A stretch of 64,000 bases of DNA from Paenibacillus tyrphae (GTDB lineage: Bacteria; Bacillota; Bacilli; Paenibacillales; NBRC-103111): contig NZ_JAMZAW010000028.1 in the NCBI RefSeq assembly GCF_024158745.1, positions 1 to 64,000 on the forward strand, read 5' to 3'. Of this stretch, positions 25,174 through 34,409 are shown piece after piece (positions within the stretch are counted from its first letter, which is position 1; each line of letters begins with the position of its first letter). The position numbers and the translations under genes are program-made. A model generated the notes under the pieces. The model was not told the DNA's origin. It saw nothing but the letters and a program-made list of their open reading frames with translations, and did no database searches.

Positions 25174-26148
25174 ATGCATTTCACTTTATATCGAAGTCAA
25201 CGTCATAATTGTTCTCATCTTACAATAGCAGCTATGCTTAAAAGATTAGGGTTTTCTGTTGAATCCATCTTTAATCAATCAGGACTCGTTGTTAAAGGAA
25301 ATAGTCATAAAGATTTTTACATTACACCATATTATAAAGATATATTTGAAGTGATCGAGGAGAATATGGGTGTAAAACATAAAAAATTAATCTTTAAAGA
25401 TTTTGATAGTGTTTCACTAAAAATCAAAGAAATGCTTAATAATGGACAAACAATATCTTTAAAATCAGATATATTTGAATTACCATACTGTCATCATTAT
25501 CAAAAACAACATGACCTTCATAGATTTGAAATTGTAGGATATGACTACACTGAAAATCTCTACGAATTTTGTGATCATTATTTTTATCATCACGGATTCA
25601 TATCTGAAGAAACTTTAACTTCGGCAATAGAAAGCACTCGAAAAACTTACAATTTTAATGATACTACAATAGATTATTTTGAAATAGATGATTCAAATAA
25701 AATCAAGCCCCAAAATGATTTATTTAAAGTAGTAGCTGCCAATTATAAACATATGATTGGCGATTTAGATTTCAAAAATACGGAGGATATTGTGGTCGTT
25801 GGGCTCTCGGGAATTGAAACTATAAAGATTATTATTAATGACGTCTTTGGTTTAGAACATATTAAGGCACAACCCTATATTGATAAACTGTATAGACAAT
25901 TCAAAGAAATTGGTAATTCGCGCTATCATTTTCATCTCTATTTAATGCTTCATAATCAAAAGTCAACCGCAAGCAAACTTCTTGATGCTGCACAGTCTTG
26001 GACAGTGGCAGCAAATTTAATAATGCATGCTTACTTTAAAGGAGAATTTGATAACTACAAGCAGAGAGTTATTAATAGAATTGACCACATATGTTCTCAA
26101 GAGCAGCAAAATATTACCGCAATGCAAGAGTTCGTAGTGACAGTGTAG
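25174..26148 (+). CDS. BtrH-like acyltransferase
   Basis: A 324-residue protein with a BtrH-type N-terminal domain: RSQRHNCSHLTIAAMLKRLG (Cys with following Thr/Ala, as in the papain-like fold), then HHYQKQHDLHRFEIVGYD with the expected His and Asp. In butirosin synthesis BtrH transfers an acyl group from the carrier protein BtrI to an aminoglycoside amine. The second half (VAANYKHMIGDLDFKN onward) is the usual helical extension. BtrI-, BtrJ- and BtrK-like genes lie 1-4 kb away on the other strand, which supports acyl transfer from that carrier. The acceptor is unknown. Confidence 0.72.
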   Translation: MHFTLYRSQRHNCSHLTIAAMLKRLGFSVESIFNQSGLVVKGNSHKDFYITPYYKDIFEVIEENMGVKHKKLIFKDFDSVSLKIKEMLNNGQTISLKSDIFELPYCHHYQKQHDLHRFEIVGYDYTENLYEFCDHYFYHHGFISEETLTSAIESTRKTYNFNDTTIDYFEIDDSNKIKPQNDLFKVVAANYKHMIGDLDFKNTEDIVVVGLSGIETIKIIINDVFGLEHIKAQPYIDKLYRQFKEIGNSRYHFHLYLMLHNQKSTASKLLDAAQSWTVAANLIMHAYFKGEFDNYKQRVINRIDHICSQEQQNITAMQEFVVTV

Positions 26149-27140
26149 AGAAATTTTTGTGCTAGGAGTTATTTGCGTAAACTCTCCCTTAGATGAGTTT
26201 CTCTGGAGAAAGAACCGGCTGTTTAACGAAAGTACTGGCCAACGGGGGCTGAAAAAACGCCTTCCCCTTTTGAACAAGCTCTGTCCATTGCCATGGTAGC
26301 AAATAGAGCATCTTAGGCTTTCGTTGCTTGGAAAATACTCTTTTTTCTTCTTACTTTTTGAAGCTGATGCTTACGGATCTCAAGCGGATACTTGAAAAAG
26401 GTCAGCGCTTCTCTATTTTTACAACAAGGCTGAAGGATGTGGGGGATTTTGATACCCAGATTTCTTCGAACCGAAGAAGCTTCACAAGAACAGCTTCTTC
26501 GGTTGCAGTCTTGTTAACCGGCCTCAAGTTCGCCGTTCCTTTTCAACTTTATAGGAGACATAGCCGGTTGAGTTGCTACTGTGGTGAATGATATACTTCT
26601 GAATCTCTGCCGTGGGTAACATGCGTTGTTACTTTTAAAAAAACTATCAAGAGTCCATCTAGGTGATGAGAATGACCTGGACTCCTCCATTTTTCAGCTC
26701 ATTTAAGATACTTAGCTTGAACTTTGCAGACTCGTTTTCACAGATCCACATATCCCAAAACATTTCCTTCAAGATCATTCTATGTGCGTGAAGATTAATC
26801 TGTCCATAAGGACTCCGTCCTGCTCGATTCTAACAGAGCATAGTAGTCACATTTTGAAAAACTGAGGACCTAACACACAGTAGTTATGTCACTTCTCAGG
26901 AATGGTCTGTATTAGTTCCAGCTCGTTCTTTACGGCTTTAACAGCAATTGAATTTGGTCATCTAGTTTCTTGGTACTTCCATTGCAACATGTATGATTTG
27001 TTTGGTTTCTAGCCATTTCAATAGCTTTCGTCATCCTCGGGAAGGTACATATCTATTATTCAGGGGAGACGTTCACTTCTTTCTTGCCAACTGCTTGTGC
27101 AATTTACGCATCTCCTCATTGTTGTTTGAGGCACTAGAAA
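26149..27140. other. gene-poor interval between converging operons
   Basis: No convincing gene. It contains a perfect 13-pair hairpin at 26,469-26,504 (AACCGAAGAAGCT/AGCTTCTTCGGTT) and, on the minus strand at 26,524-26,622, a 32-codon frame with the coherent segment EIQKYIIHHSSNSTGYVSYK but no ribosome site. The minus strand near 27,100 reads NNNEEMRKLHKQLARKK, like the end of an IS3-type OrfA. These look like relics of mobile or regulatory genes. Confidence 0.4.
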
Positions 27141-28409
27141 TCACTTTAGTTTTGTTAGAACTTGGTGGAGCAGCAAATCCTCCACTCTACCACGCTCCCG
27201 GATCACCCGACTTTCACCTTGGTAATAATAGACTTCCATCGCACTTTCATGCCCTAAAAAAAGCTGAGGACTATACGAAAGTCCATATGCTCCAGATTTT
27301 TTTATCATTATAAGGTCACCTTCTTTCGCAACGGGAAGTTCTACATTTTTAGCTAAGCAATCCTCAGGTGTGCATAGTGGACCGACAATGGTTGCCTTTT
27401 GAATTGGAGTCGGTACGCAATCTTCCATTGATTTAGAAATTAACTTTATTGGGAAGTTATTTCGAAGTGTCCTCCCACGAAAAGTGGAGGAAACGTGATG
27501 ATGCATTCCTCCATCAACAATATAAAATGTTTCACCTTTCGAATGCTTCACATAAAGAACCCGCGCCACATACACACCAGTTTCAGCTGTTAAATATCGG
27601 CCGCTCTCAATAATGAAACGCGTCGTGGGAAAATCGTAAACAGCTTTATTGATTAATTGATTGACTCTTTTAGCCAACGTTAAAAAATCCAGTTCTTTTT
27701 CATGAGCAAAGTAAGGCACACCCATCCCCCCACCCATGTCAATCATTTCACACAAAAGGCCATACTCATCTCTTATACACCGAGCCAAGTTGACTGCATA
27801 CGAAAAAGCCTGATAGAGTTGTTGGGCTTGCAGAATCTGGGTCCCGGTATAGATGTGAATACCTCTAAAATGAAGAAAAGAACTTGAATTGATTTTTTCA
27901 AAAACATCCACTAATTGTGATTCGTCAATTCCGAATTGACGTGGCACACCGGCCATTTTGATACTAGATTGTACCAAATCACTATCAGGGTTAATGCGAA
28001 CTGCGATGTTCGCTATCATTCCCATCTTTTGTGCCAGTTGTTCAATTATCACCAGTTCTTGATAAGATTCAATAATTACGCAGTAAATGTTCTGTTCTAG
28101 TGCATAGGTAATTTCGTCCACATTTTTTCCAGGTCCGGAAAAAATAATATTTGATGGCAAAAAACCTGCTGTTTTCGCCAAAAATAGCTCACCCTTAGAA
28201 GCCACTTCCGCTCCAAAACCCTTTTTTAGAAAACAATGAGCTAAAAACAGATTATTATTTGCTTTAAGTGAAAAAAAGATATCGATCGACGGGTGTAGAT
28301 ATTGGCGGATTCGATTAACATGATTCTCAAGAAAATCACCGTCATAGATATAAAGTGGTGTTTTGTAAGAAGTAGACAACTCCCAAATTTTTTGATCAGA
28401 TAGTTTCAT
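27141..28409 (-). CDS. BtrK-like PLP-dependent amino-acid decarboxylase
   Basis: A 422-residue fold-type III decarboxylase of the LysA/diaminopimelate-decarboxylase group. PLP lysine is in IFFSLKANNN, with further conserved blocks EVASKGEL, GIHIYTGTQ, DMGGGMGVPY, IESGRYL, VDGGMHHH, GPLCTPEDCL and SGAYGLSYSP. A housekeeping LysA would not be expected beside a carrier protein and an ATP-grasp ligase. In butirosin synthesis BtrK decarboxylates glutamyl-carrier to the gamma-aminobutyryl form, and this protein has the same length and context. Substrate identity is inference. It is last in the minus-strand cluster. Confidence 0.8.
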   Translation of the reverse strand: MKLSDQKIWELSTSYKTPLYIYDGDFLENHVNRIRQYLHPSIDIFFSLKANNNLFLAHCFLKKGFGAEVASKGELFLAKTAGFLPSNIIFSGPGKNVDEITYALEQNIYCVIIESYQELVIIEQLAQKMGMIANIAVRINPDSDLVQSSIKMAGVPRQFGIDESQLVDVFEKINSSSFLHFRGIHIYTGTQILQAQQLYQAFSYAVNLARCIRDEYGLLCEMIDMGGGMGVPYFAHEKELDFLTLAKRVNQLINKAVYDFPTTRFIIESGRYLTAETGVYVARVLYVKHSKGETFYIVDGGMHHHVSSTFRGRTLRNNFPIKLISKSMEDCVPTPIQKATIVGPLCTPEDCLAKNVELPVAKEGDLIMIKKSGAYGLSYSPQLFLGHESAMEVYYYQGESRVIRERGRVEDLLLHQVLTKLK

Positions 28410-28659
28410 ACATTCAACCTTTCAGCAAGGGTTTATGAGTCGCGCAAATGCAATTGTCTTCTCTAAATTCTAAGTTCCTTGTATTTATGCCATGAAAATA
28501 TAGTAAAATATCGATCATAGCGAAATAGAGTCATACCCTTTTTGATTCAGAACCAAGAAGGACCGTTGCCTTCTGTTATTTTTCCATCCGTTGGCTTTTA
28601 ACATCATAGGATATTCAGCGATTTCTGATCCCTTCAGGACAATGCAACAAACATGCTTA

Positions 28660-30021
28660 TCAATCAATAGGGATTAGCGGAAACTGAAAACTGGGCCTTC
28701 TCGTCGTACAGAATGTATTCGGCTCGATTCCGCTTCCTATTCCGTCAAGACCTACTTGATTCCCTTTTGATTTTTCCATCTCTTTGAACTGCCTGACCAT
28801 GGTTTTTACCTGTTCGTTGTCAGTACCAAAAAACAGCACATAGATCCGATATGTTGCGGCCCTATCAGGTAGCCGGTGCTGGCAAAATGTGTAGATCAGA
28901 AAGTCGCTTGTATGATCAGCATGAATCTGTTGTTCCATCATTTTTAAAAATTCCGGAAATGACATTTCTTTACAACCATATATGGTAATGTAACTGCTTA
29001 TGACGACAGGATAATGAGCATACTTGTCCTGAATTAGCGGAAGCAAATAGGTGACCTGGGTAAAGCGCGCATTGATCTCAATCAACGGATAAATGTTCAT
29101 CTCCATATCGATGATCGAGTCAATGCCGCATATGCCTCTGTAATTCATCTGCTGTAGCATTGCTCCTGCCCGGTTTATCCAGTAGCGATATTTCTCCAAT
29201 ACGGCTGGAGCATATCGTGGCGTGAAATTCGTGCCTTTATATACTCCCTGGCGATCAATATACTGTTCAGTAAAGGCAATAACACGGCTTCCGCTATCAT
29301 CTATAACTAGTTGACAGTTGATACATTGCTTAACAGGATACCAGCCTTCGATTAGCAGTTCAAATTCCGGCTGACGTCTAGTGATATATTTGAGGATTTT
29401 CTCAAAGGCTTCCCGGTTATCTATCACCCTTAACCCCTTCCCAGACGAGCCGTAAGGAATTTTAATGACGCATTTCTCAAAACCTGCCTCACATAGCTTT
29501 TGGTAAGATTGTTCTATATCTTCCGAACTGTTGCAAAAGTAACCACGTGTGATTGGCAGACCATGTTTCTCCGCCAGTGTCCGAACAAAGAATTTATCGT
29601 TGATTTTCTTAGTCAACCCAGCATCACAACCGTATACGGAAGTATAGAGATGATACCGCTCTTGGATCGATTCTGTCATCATATAGGGAATGATCCGATC
29701 AAAATGCTGGCTTTTCAAAACACGCTCAACTTCAGCTAACTCATCCTCTGGCGGTATAAACTGCATCTGCGGCAAAGTGATACCGCGAGCAGTCAGGTAA
29801 TTAAGAAACTCAGGATCAGGGTGATGACGTAGGAGCACGGTATGCTCCGGCCTAGCAATATAAAACAACTGCTGTTCCTGTTGCTTTATCATGGCCTGCA
29901 GCTGTATATCCGTTACCATTGGGAGTACAGTAGATCGGTTCCAATTCTGTTCCTCATTAATATTATAATACCAAAGTATGTGCTGTTGATTGCGGGTTTC
30001 GCTGGACATACTTAGTATCAT
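28660..30021 (-). CDS. BtrJ-like ATP-grasp ligase
   Basis: A 453-residue ATP-grasp enzyme from the ATG at 30021, which overlaps the carrier-protein stop as ATGA. Visible are KKINDKFFVRTLAEKHGLP, the nucleotide loop VIKIPYGSSGKGLRV, the hinge LLIEGWYPVKQC, and the metal-binding end YPLIEINARFTQVTYL. In butirosin synthesis BtrJ loads glutamate onto the carrier protein BtrI and later gamma-glutamylates it. Coupling to a carrier gene here argues for amino-acyl loading of that carrier. An ATP-grasp acting on the small peptide is an alternative. Confidence 0.78.
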   Translation of the reverse strand: MILSMSSETRNQQHILWYYNINEEQNWNRSTVLPMVTDIQLQAMIKQQEQQLFYIARPEHTVLLRHHPDPEFLNYLTARGITLPQMQFIPPEDELAEVERVLKSQHFDRIIPYMMTESIQERYHLYTSVYGCDAGLTKKINDKFFVRTLAEKHGLPITRGYFCNSSEDIEQSYQKLCEAGFEKCVIKIPYGSSGKGLRVIDNREAFEKILKYITRRQPEFELLIEGWYPVKQCINCQLVIDDSGSRVIAFTEQYIDRQGVYKGTNFTPRYAPAVLEKYRYWINRAGAMLQQMNYRGICGIDSIIDMEMNIYPLIEINARFTQVTYLLPLIQDKYAHYPVVISSYITIYGCKEMSFPEFLKMMEQQIHADHTSDFLIYTFCQHRLPDRAATYRIYVLFFGTDNEQVKTMVRQFKEMEKSKGNQVGLDGIGSGIEPNTFCTTRRPSFQFPLIPID

Positions 30022-30275
30022 TTGGCACCTGTCAGCTTGCACTCGACAATTTCTATAATTTTCTGCAAAGAGGAAAAGTTTTCAACTAGCAGTTCTTCAT
30101 CTTCAAAAATGATATCAAACTGTTCTTCCAAGTCAATTACCAGCGCAACAGACTTCATCGAATCCAATCCCAGTTGACCCAGTTCCTGATCTAGGTCATA
30201 TTGCTGATTATTTTGTTCCAACACTCCATCTAAAATGCCTTCAATTAGAGACTTGATTTCACTCTTTGTCATCAT
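30018..30275 (-). CDS. acyl carrier protein (BtrI-like)
   Basis: An 85-residue carrier protein starting MMTKSEIKSLIEGILDGVL behind AAGGAAAGGTG. The phosphopantetheine site is LGQLGLDSMKSVALVIDLEE, with Ser in DSM. It is unlike fatty-acid ACPs in charge pattern and sits in an operon with an ATP-grasp and a decarboxylase, the BtrI/BtrJ/BtrK combination. A phosphopantetheinyl transferase is not in the window and must come from elsewhere. The interval 30,276-30,496 upstream holds no gene that I trust. Confidence 0.9.
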   Translation of the reverse strand: MMTKSEIKSLIEGILDGVLEQNNQQYDLDQELGQLGLDSMKSVALVIDLEEQFDIIFEDEELLVENFSSLQKIIEIVECKLTGAK

Positions 30276-30496
30276 TTCACCTTTCCTTCTGATCAATGAT
30301 AGGCTGCATAAATTTTACGGTAAGTTGAAGGTGCAGCAAAGAATAGGGGGATATATTCCCCAGTAACATAGAGATGTAACACTTGGTAATAAGGGGGTTT
30401 TAATAACGTTTTGGATATAGTGATGTGGTATGGATATAATCTGATTGATCATAGACGACTTCTTTCCCATAACAAGCGCTAGCCCCAAATTGACGG

Positions 30497-31288
30497 TTAA
30501 CTGCTGCTGCCATCGTATCTGCACAGCATTCTATTCCACAACCAAATTGCTCCAGTTAGAAAAAGGATACCTGTTCCCAGCGTGAATATTCCGGCATTTG
30601 CCGAATCGTCCATCAGCCATCTAACGGGAAAATAAAGAATAAAACTCAACGGAATCGCAGTAATAATTATACGAGTCCAAGGATGGTAGGCTTCAAGCGG
30701 ATAGACCAGATAATTCTGTAACGTCATAAAAGCTAAGTCCCTCACCTGCCTACCCTGAATAATGAATATGCTGGCCACAGCCCCAATAATATAAATCGCC
30801 GCCATCATCAATACGGCATTAAGTACAACCAAGAGAAGTTTTCCCAGTACCCACAGGTCCCACTGCATTTTCAACTGGATGCTAGAAACGAAGAGCAGCA
30901 AGATTCCTAAGCTGATATGTCCAAAAGAAACAAATTCAAAACCCTGAAGCGCAATTTGCAACAACACGTTGCGGGGGCGACATAACAAAATATCCAGCTT
31001 TCCCCGATGTACATAACTGTCAAAGTATTTGAACTGGGACATGACTACATTGGTAAGCCCATAACACAACACATACAGTCCATATAAGAAAGTGATTTGG
31101 TGAATATTCCAAGAAGCGACATTCCCGAATTTAAGCATCAAAAAATAGATTGAGGCGTACCCTGTTAGAAACACTAGGAAAACGGCAATGGACGTGACCC
31201 AAAAGTTCAACGGATGGATGAACTGCTGTTTCCATAGAAGTTTAAGGGACTTATTTATATAATTGAGATGATATGCCGACTTGGTCAT
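30497..31288 (-). CDS. ABC-2 type exporter permease
   Basis: A 263-residue polytopic protein with about six hydrophobic segments (FWVTSIAVFLVFLTGYASIY, then YGLYVLCYGLTNVVM, LGILLLFVSSIQ, LLLVVLNAVLMMAAIYIIGA). A cytoplasmic stretch RGKLDILLCRPRNVLLQIAL is typical of paired ABC-2 permeases. The start at 31288 follows GGAGG, one base after the partner permease stop. It should dimerise with the product of 31290-32087 to export the cluster product. Confidence 0.85.
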   Translation of the reverse strand: MTKSAYHLNYINKSLKLLWKQQFIHPLNFWVTSIAVFLVFLTGYASIYFLMLKFGNVASWNIHQITFLYGLYVLCYGLTNVVMSQFKYFDSYVHRGKLDILLCRPRNVLLQIALQGFEFVSFGHISLGILLLFVSSIQLKMQWDLWVLGKLLLVVLNAVLMMAAIYIIGAVASIFIIQGRQVRDLAFMTLQNYLVYPLEAYHPWTRIIITAIPLSFILYFPVRWLMDDSANAGIFTLGTGILFLTGAIWLWNRMLCRYDGSSS

Positions 31289-31289
31289 A

Positions 31290-32087
31290 CTATCCTCCAA
31301 AAATAATAATTTTCCTGATACTCTGACTCCATATCCAGCGGGCAACCAGCCACAGTATAATCATCCATCCCAATTGAAGTAACAGTATCTGCGCTATTTG
31401 CCCTGCACTGTAATTTCCCAAATAAATATTGACCGGTGCAAAAACGGATAGGGAAAACGGCGTATACTGCAGTATTCTTTGAACAATGTCAGGATAAAAC
31501 CACAATGGAATGGAGGCACCCGACATTAAGACAAAAAGAGTATTACTAAGTATATTGAGCGCCCACAGATAAGGAATCCAAAAAGCGAACAAAGCGACAA
31601 TATAATTGGCATAAAACATAATTACAAATGAAACCAAAAGGCTGATCATAAACCAAAGCAGATCATAAAGATGCTGAGGTCCCTGAACATCATAGAAGAA
31701 ATAAGTCACTATTAAAATCGGCAGGGTAATCATCACGATCTTTTGTAACCATGAGCCGAATTCCTGTGCCAGCATAACAAAGTCAAGTGGAGCCGGTTTC
31801 AATAGTTCCATGGAAATCATCCCTGTATGTATTCGATTCTGGACGTTCGTCATAGTCTGCATAAAAAAAAACTGCGCAAATTTTGCGATCACTAGATAGG
31901 TAACTGTCTGCTGAATCCCTACTTCAACAGGCTGGTCTGTTGAAGCGTAAAATGCTTCGAACAACTGGATTGATAGCATCATAAAGAGAAGTTCACGAAT
32001 CAACTGAATAACATAGGCTGATCTGAACGCGAATTGGGTTTGAATGGACATCATAACCAATTTTCGGATATATCCTAATTGAAGCAC
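31290..32087 (-). CDS. ABC-2 type exporter permease (partner)
   Basis: A 265-residue permease with a GTG start at 32087, two bases after the ATPase stop. It has hydrophobic segments at LIRELLFMMLSIQLFEAFY, VTYLVIAKFAQFFF, IVMITLPILIVTYFFYD, LLWFMISLLVSFVIMFYANY and LLLQLGWMIILWLVA, with the interface sequence TGMISMELLKPAPLDFVML. It shares layout with the downstream permease, so the exporter is a heterodimer driven by the adjacent ATPase. Confidence 0.85.
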   Translation of the reverse strand: MLQLGYIRKLVMMSIQTQFAFRSAYVIQLIRELLFMMLSIQLFEAFYASTDQPVEVGIQQTVTYLVIAKFAQFFFMQTMTNVQNRIHTGMISMELLKPAPLDFVMLAQEFGSWLQKIVMITLPILIVTYFFYDVQGPQHLYDLLWFMISLLVSFVIMFYANYIVALFAFWIPYLWALNILSNTLFVLMSGASIPLWFYPDIVQRILQYTPFSLSVFAPVNIYLGNYSAGQIAQILLLQLGWMIILWLVARWIWSQSIRKIIIFGG

Positions 32088-32088
32088 A

Positions 32089-33066
32089 TTATAGCCCCTT
32101 AGAATAAATATTCTTCAATACATCTTCGAGCGTATCTTCACTGACAGTAAAATCCCTGATTGTGCCTGTCTGTCCCAGACGCTTCAGCAGATGATTCACA
32201 GACACTGATTTTTTTTCAAAACGCAATTTCACCTTGTTTTGATCCATAAACGTTTCACAATTCTCGATGACAATGGCTTCCTGTACAGGCTCTTCAAAAG
32301 TAACTTCAATCTGCCGATGGGTGACATAATTTTTGAGAAAATCTTTTTTTTCGCCATCGTAAATAATACTCCCTTGGTCAATTAGGATTAATCGCCTGCA
32401 TACCTCTTCAATATCATCAATATCATGTGTGGTCAGAATGATCGTCACCTTTTTTTCTTGATTGATTTCGCGCAGAAAATGCCTGATTTTGTTTTTGGCC
32501 ACAATATCAATTCCAATGGTCGGCTCATCAAGATAGACAATATCCGGGTCATGTAGGAAAGCGCAGGCAATCTCAGCTCTCATTCGCTGTCCCAAACTTA
32601 ACTGGCGGACAGGTATTTTGTTGAATGACCGTAGATCTAGGAGTTCTTCAAGTCGGTTTAGATTGCTCTTATAAATATCATCCGGAATATTGTAAATTTC
32701 CTTAAGAAGTTCAAAACTATCAGTAATCGGCAGGTCCCACCACAACTGGGTGCGTTGTCCAAATACAAAACCGATATGCTGTGCATTTTCCTTACGCTTC
32801 ACATAAGGCATAAGCCCATTCACAAATACCCTGCCGCTGGTAGGCGCTAGGATACCGGTTAATATTTTGATAGTAGTCGATTTGCCAGAACCGTTAGGTC
32901 CGATATATGCAATCGTCTCCCCTTTTCCAATCCGAAAATTGATATTGTGTATAGCTCTCCTCTTCTCGTACTTCGGAACAAAGAATCCTGTAAGCCAGTT
33001 GAAACCTGGCTTATTCTTACGGATAACCTTATAATCACGGCACAAGCCCTCAGCCTCTATTAGCAT
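32089..33066 (-). CDS. ABC-2 exporter ATPase
   Basis: A 325-residue nucleotide-binding subunit with Walker A IGPNGSGKST, Q-loop FVFGQRTQLWWDLP, signature LSLGQRMRAEIA, Walker B DIVYLDEPTIGID and H-loop LTTHDIDDIEE. The FGQRTQLWWDLP form is typical of the subfamily paired with two small ABC-2 permeases. A C-terminal regulatory domain of about 70 residues follows. It is probably for export or self-resistance. Confidence 0.95.
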   Translation of the reverse strand: MLIEAEGLCRDYKVIRKNKPGFNWLTGFFVPKYEKRRAIHNINFRIGKGETIAYIGPNGSGKSTTIKILTGILAPTSGRVFVNGLMPYVKRKENAQHIGFVFGQRTQLWWDLPITDSFELLKEIYNIPDDIYKSNLNRLEELLDLRSFNKIPVRQLSLGQRMRAEIACAFLHDPDIVYLDEPTIGIDIVAKNKIRHFLREINQEKKVTIILTTHDIDDIEEVCRRLILIDQGSIIYDGEKKDFLKNYVTHRQIEVTFEEPVQEAIVIENCETFMDQNKVKLRFEKKSVSVNHLLKRLGQTGTIRDFTVSEDTLEDVLKNIYSKGL

Positions 33067-33102
33067 GGAATCACCCTGACCTTTTTTAAGGAAGATTCTG
33101 AT

Positions 33103-34170
33103 TTACCTAAACATAATATGATCTACAACTGCCTGATCCAGTCCTCGCAGCAGTGCTGTTACCAGTCGAACGACCCTCTCATAATCTTGCAAGTGAGTTA
33201 CACAGTTGTGAGTATGCATATAGCGTGTAGGGAATCCGATCACAATCGTCGGCACGCCAGCTCCATAAGTATGAATTTGACCAGCGTCTGTCTTGCCAAA
33301 GGACAGGAATTCATATTGCAGCGGTATCCCCATCTTTTCCGCTACATGTTCCACATATCGAACGAAACGCTGATTAGGCAGCATTGAGGCATCATACATG
33401 AATAATAATGGGCCTTTACCGCATACCGGTCCATCTATATTCTCCGCTCCGGGAATATCGCGCGCTGTTCCGGTATCCAGTACTATCGCCAACTCCGGCT
33501 GTACCAGATGAGCGGCAGTCAACGCCCCACGCCGTCCAATTTCTTCCTGAGCAGTCGCAATAGCATAAATGATATTAGGATGATCACCCTCCGCGAGCGC
33601 CTCTAACACCTGAATCAAAGCAGCGCAGCCCAAACGATTATCCAACGCCTTGCCTGCGATGTACTGACCCTGATTTAGTACCGATAATGTACTTGCAGGG
33701 GCAATAGAATCACCGATGCGGACCCCAAGCTCCAGCGTCTCTTCACGACTAGATGTGCCGATATCTATAAATAACTGTTCTTTGGTGAATCCTTCCTTGC
33801 GGTTTTCTACCGATAACAAATGCTTGGACTTACTACCGATGATTCCTTCTACTGTTCCCTGCTCCGTATACACAACAACTCGATGAGCAGGCATCACCTG
33901 AGGAATCCAGCCACCCAGAGGTTGGAACAACAGAAATCCGCGCTCAGTAATGCTTTTCACCATAAATCCGACTTCATCTAGATGAGCGGATAAGCTTACA
34001 CGGACACCTTTCGCGAATCCTCTCTTTATACCTATCACTGACCCCAGTCGATCTCGTTCGATATGCGCTAGTCCATCCATATAATGCATCATCAGGCGGG
34101 CAACATCCTCTTCACGCCCTGGAATTCCGTTTGTTTCGGTCAACTCCTTTAACAAACTGATCGTATCCAT
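33103..34170 (-). CDS. M42-family metallo-aminopeptidase
   Basis: A 355-residue M42 peptidase (glutamyl aminopeptidase/FrvX group). Metal and catalytic residues are in HLDEVGFMVKSI, DNRLGCAALIQVL, TAQEEIGRRGA, LDTGTARDIPG and PTRYMHTHNCVTHL. These dinuclear zinc/cobalt enzymes trim N-terminal residues in large cytosolic complexes. Within a peptide-based cluster it could shorten or release the modified peptide, or remove a protective glutamyl group as BtrG does for butirosin by other chemistry. That role is inferred from context. Confidence 0.88.
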   Translation of the reverse strand: MDTISLLKELTETNGIPGREEDVARLMMHYMDGLAHIERDRLGSVIGIKRGFAKGVRVSLSAHLDEVGFMVKSITERGFLLFQPLGGWIPQVMPAHRVVVYTEQGTVEGIIGSKSKHLLSVENRKEGFTKEQLFIDIGTSSREETLELGVRIGDSIAPASTLSVLNQGQYIAGKALDNRLGCAALIQVLEALAEGDHPNIIYAIATAQEEIGRRGALTAAHLVQPELAIVLDTGTARDIPGAENIDGPVCGKGPLLFMYDASMLPNQRFVRYVEHVAEKMGIPLQYEFLSFGKTDAGQIHTYGAGVPTIVIGFPTRYMHTHNCVTHLQDYERVVRLVTALLRGLDQAVVDHIMFR

Positions 34171-34409
34171 AGCTTCTCCTTAAGGTAATAGTATTTTGAA
34201 AAGTCTGGTTGTTTTCATCACCATTAGAAATCATTATGGCCATTACCAATAGTGATGACTACATCTAAACTCAGCCCTCTGCGCTTAAGCACATGGCGTA
34301 GCCCGGCTTACTTATCGGTAGTTTCCAAATGATCTTTAGACAGTGAAAACTTTTTGTGGGTCTCGTACCTTATGTTTCTAAGCTCGGAACATCCTTTTAT
34401 CCAACCGTC

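Noticed and set aside
27141..28409. Housekeeping diaminopimelate decarboxylase (lysA)
   Set aside because: The fold matches, but the carrier protein and ATP-grasp neighbours point to a BtrK-type biosynthetic role.
30315..30524. 69-codon minus-strand frame between permease and carrier protein
   Set aside because: It has no ribosome site, overlaps the permease end and shows no recognisable pattern.
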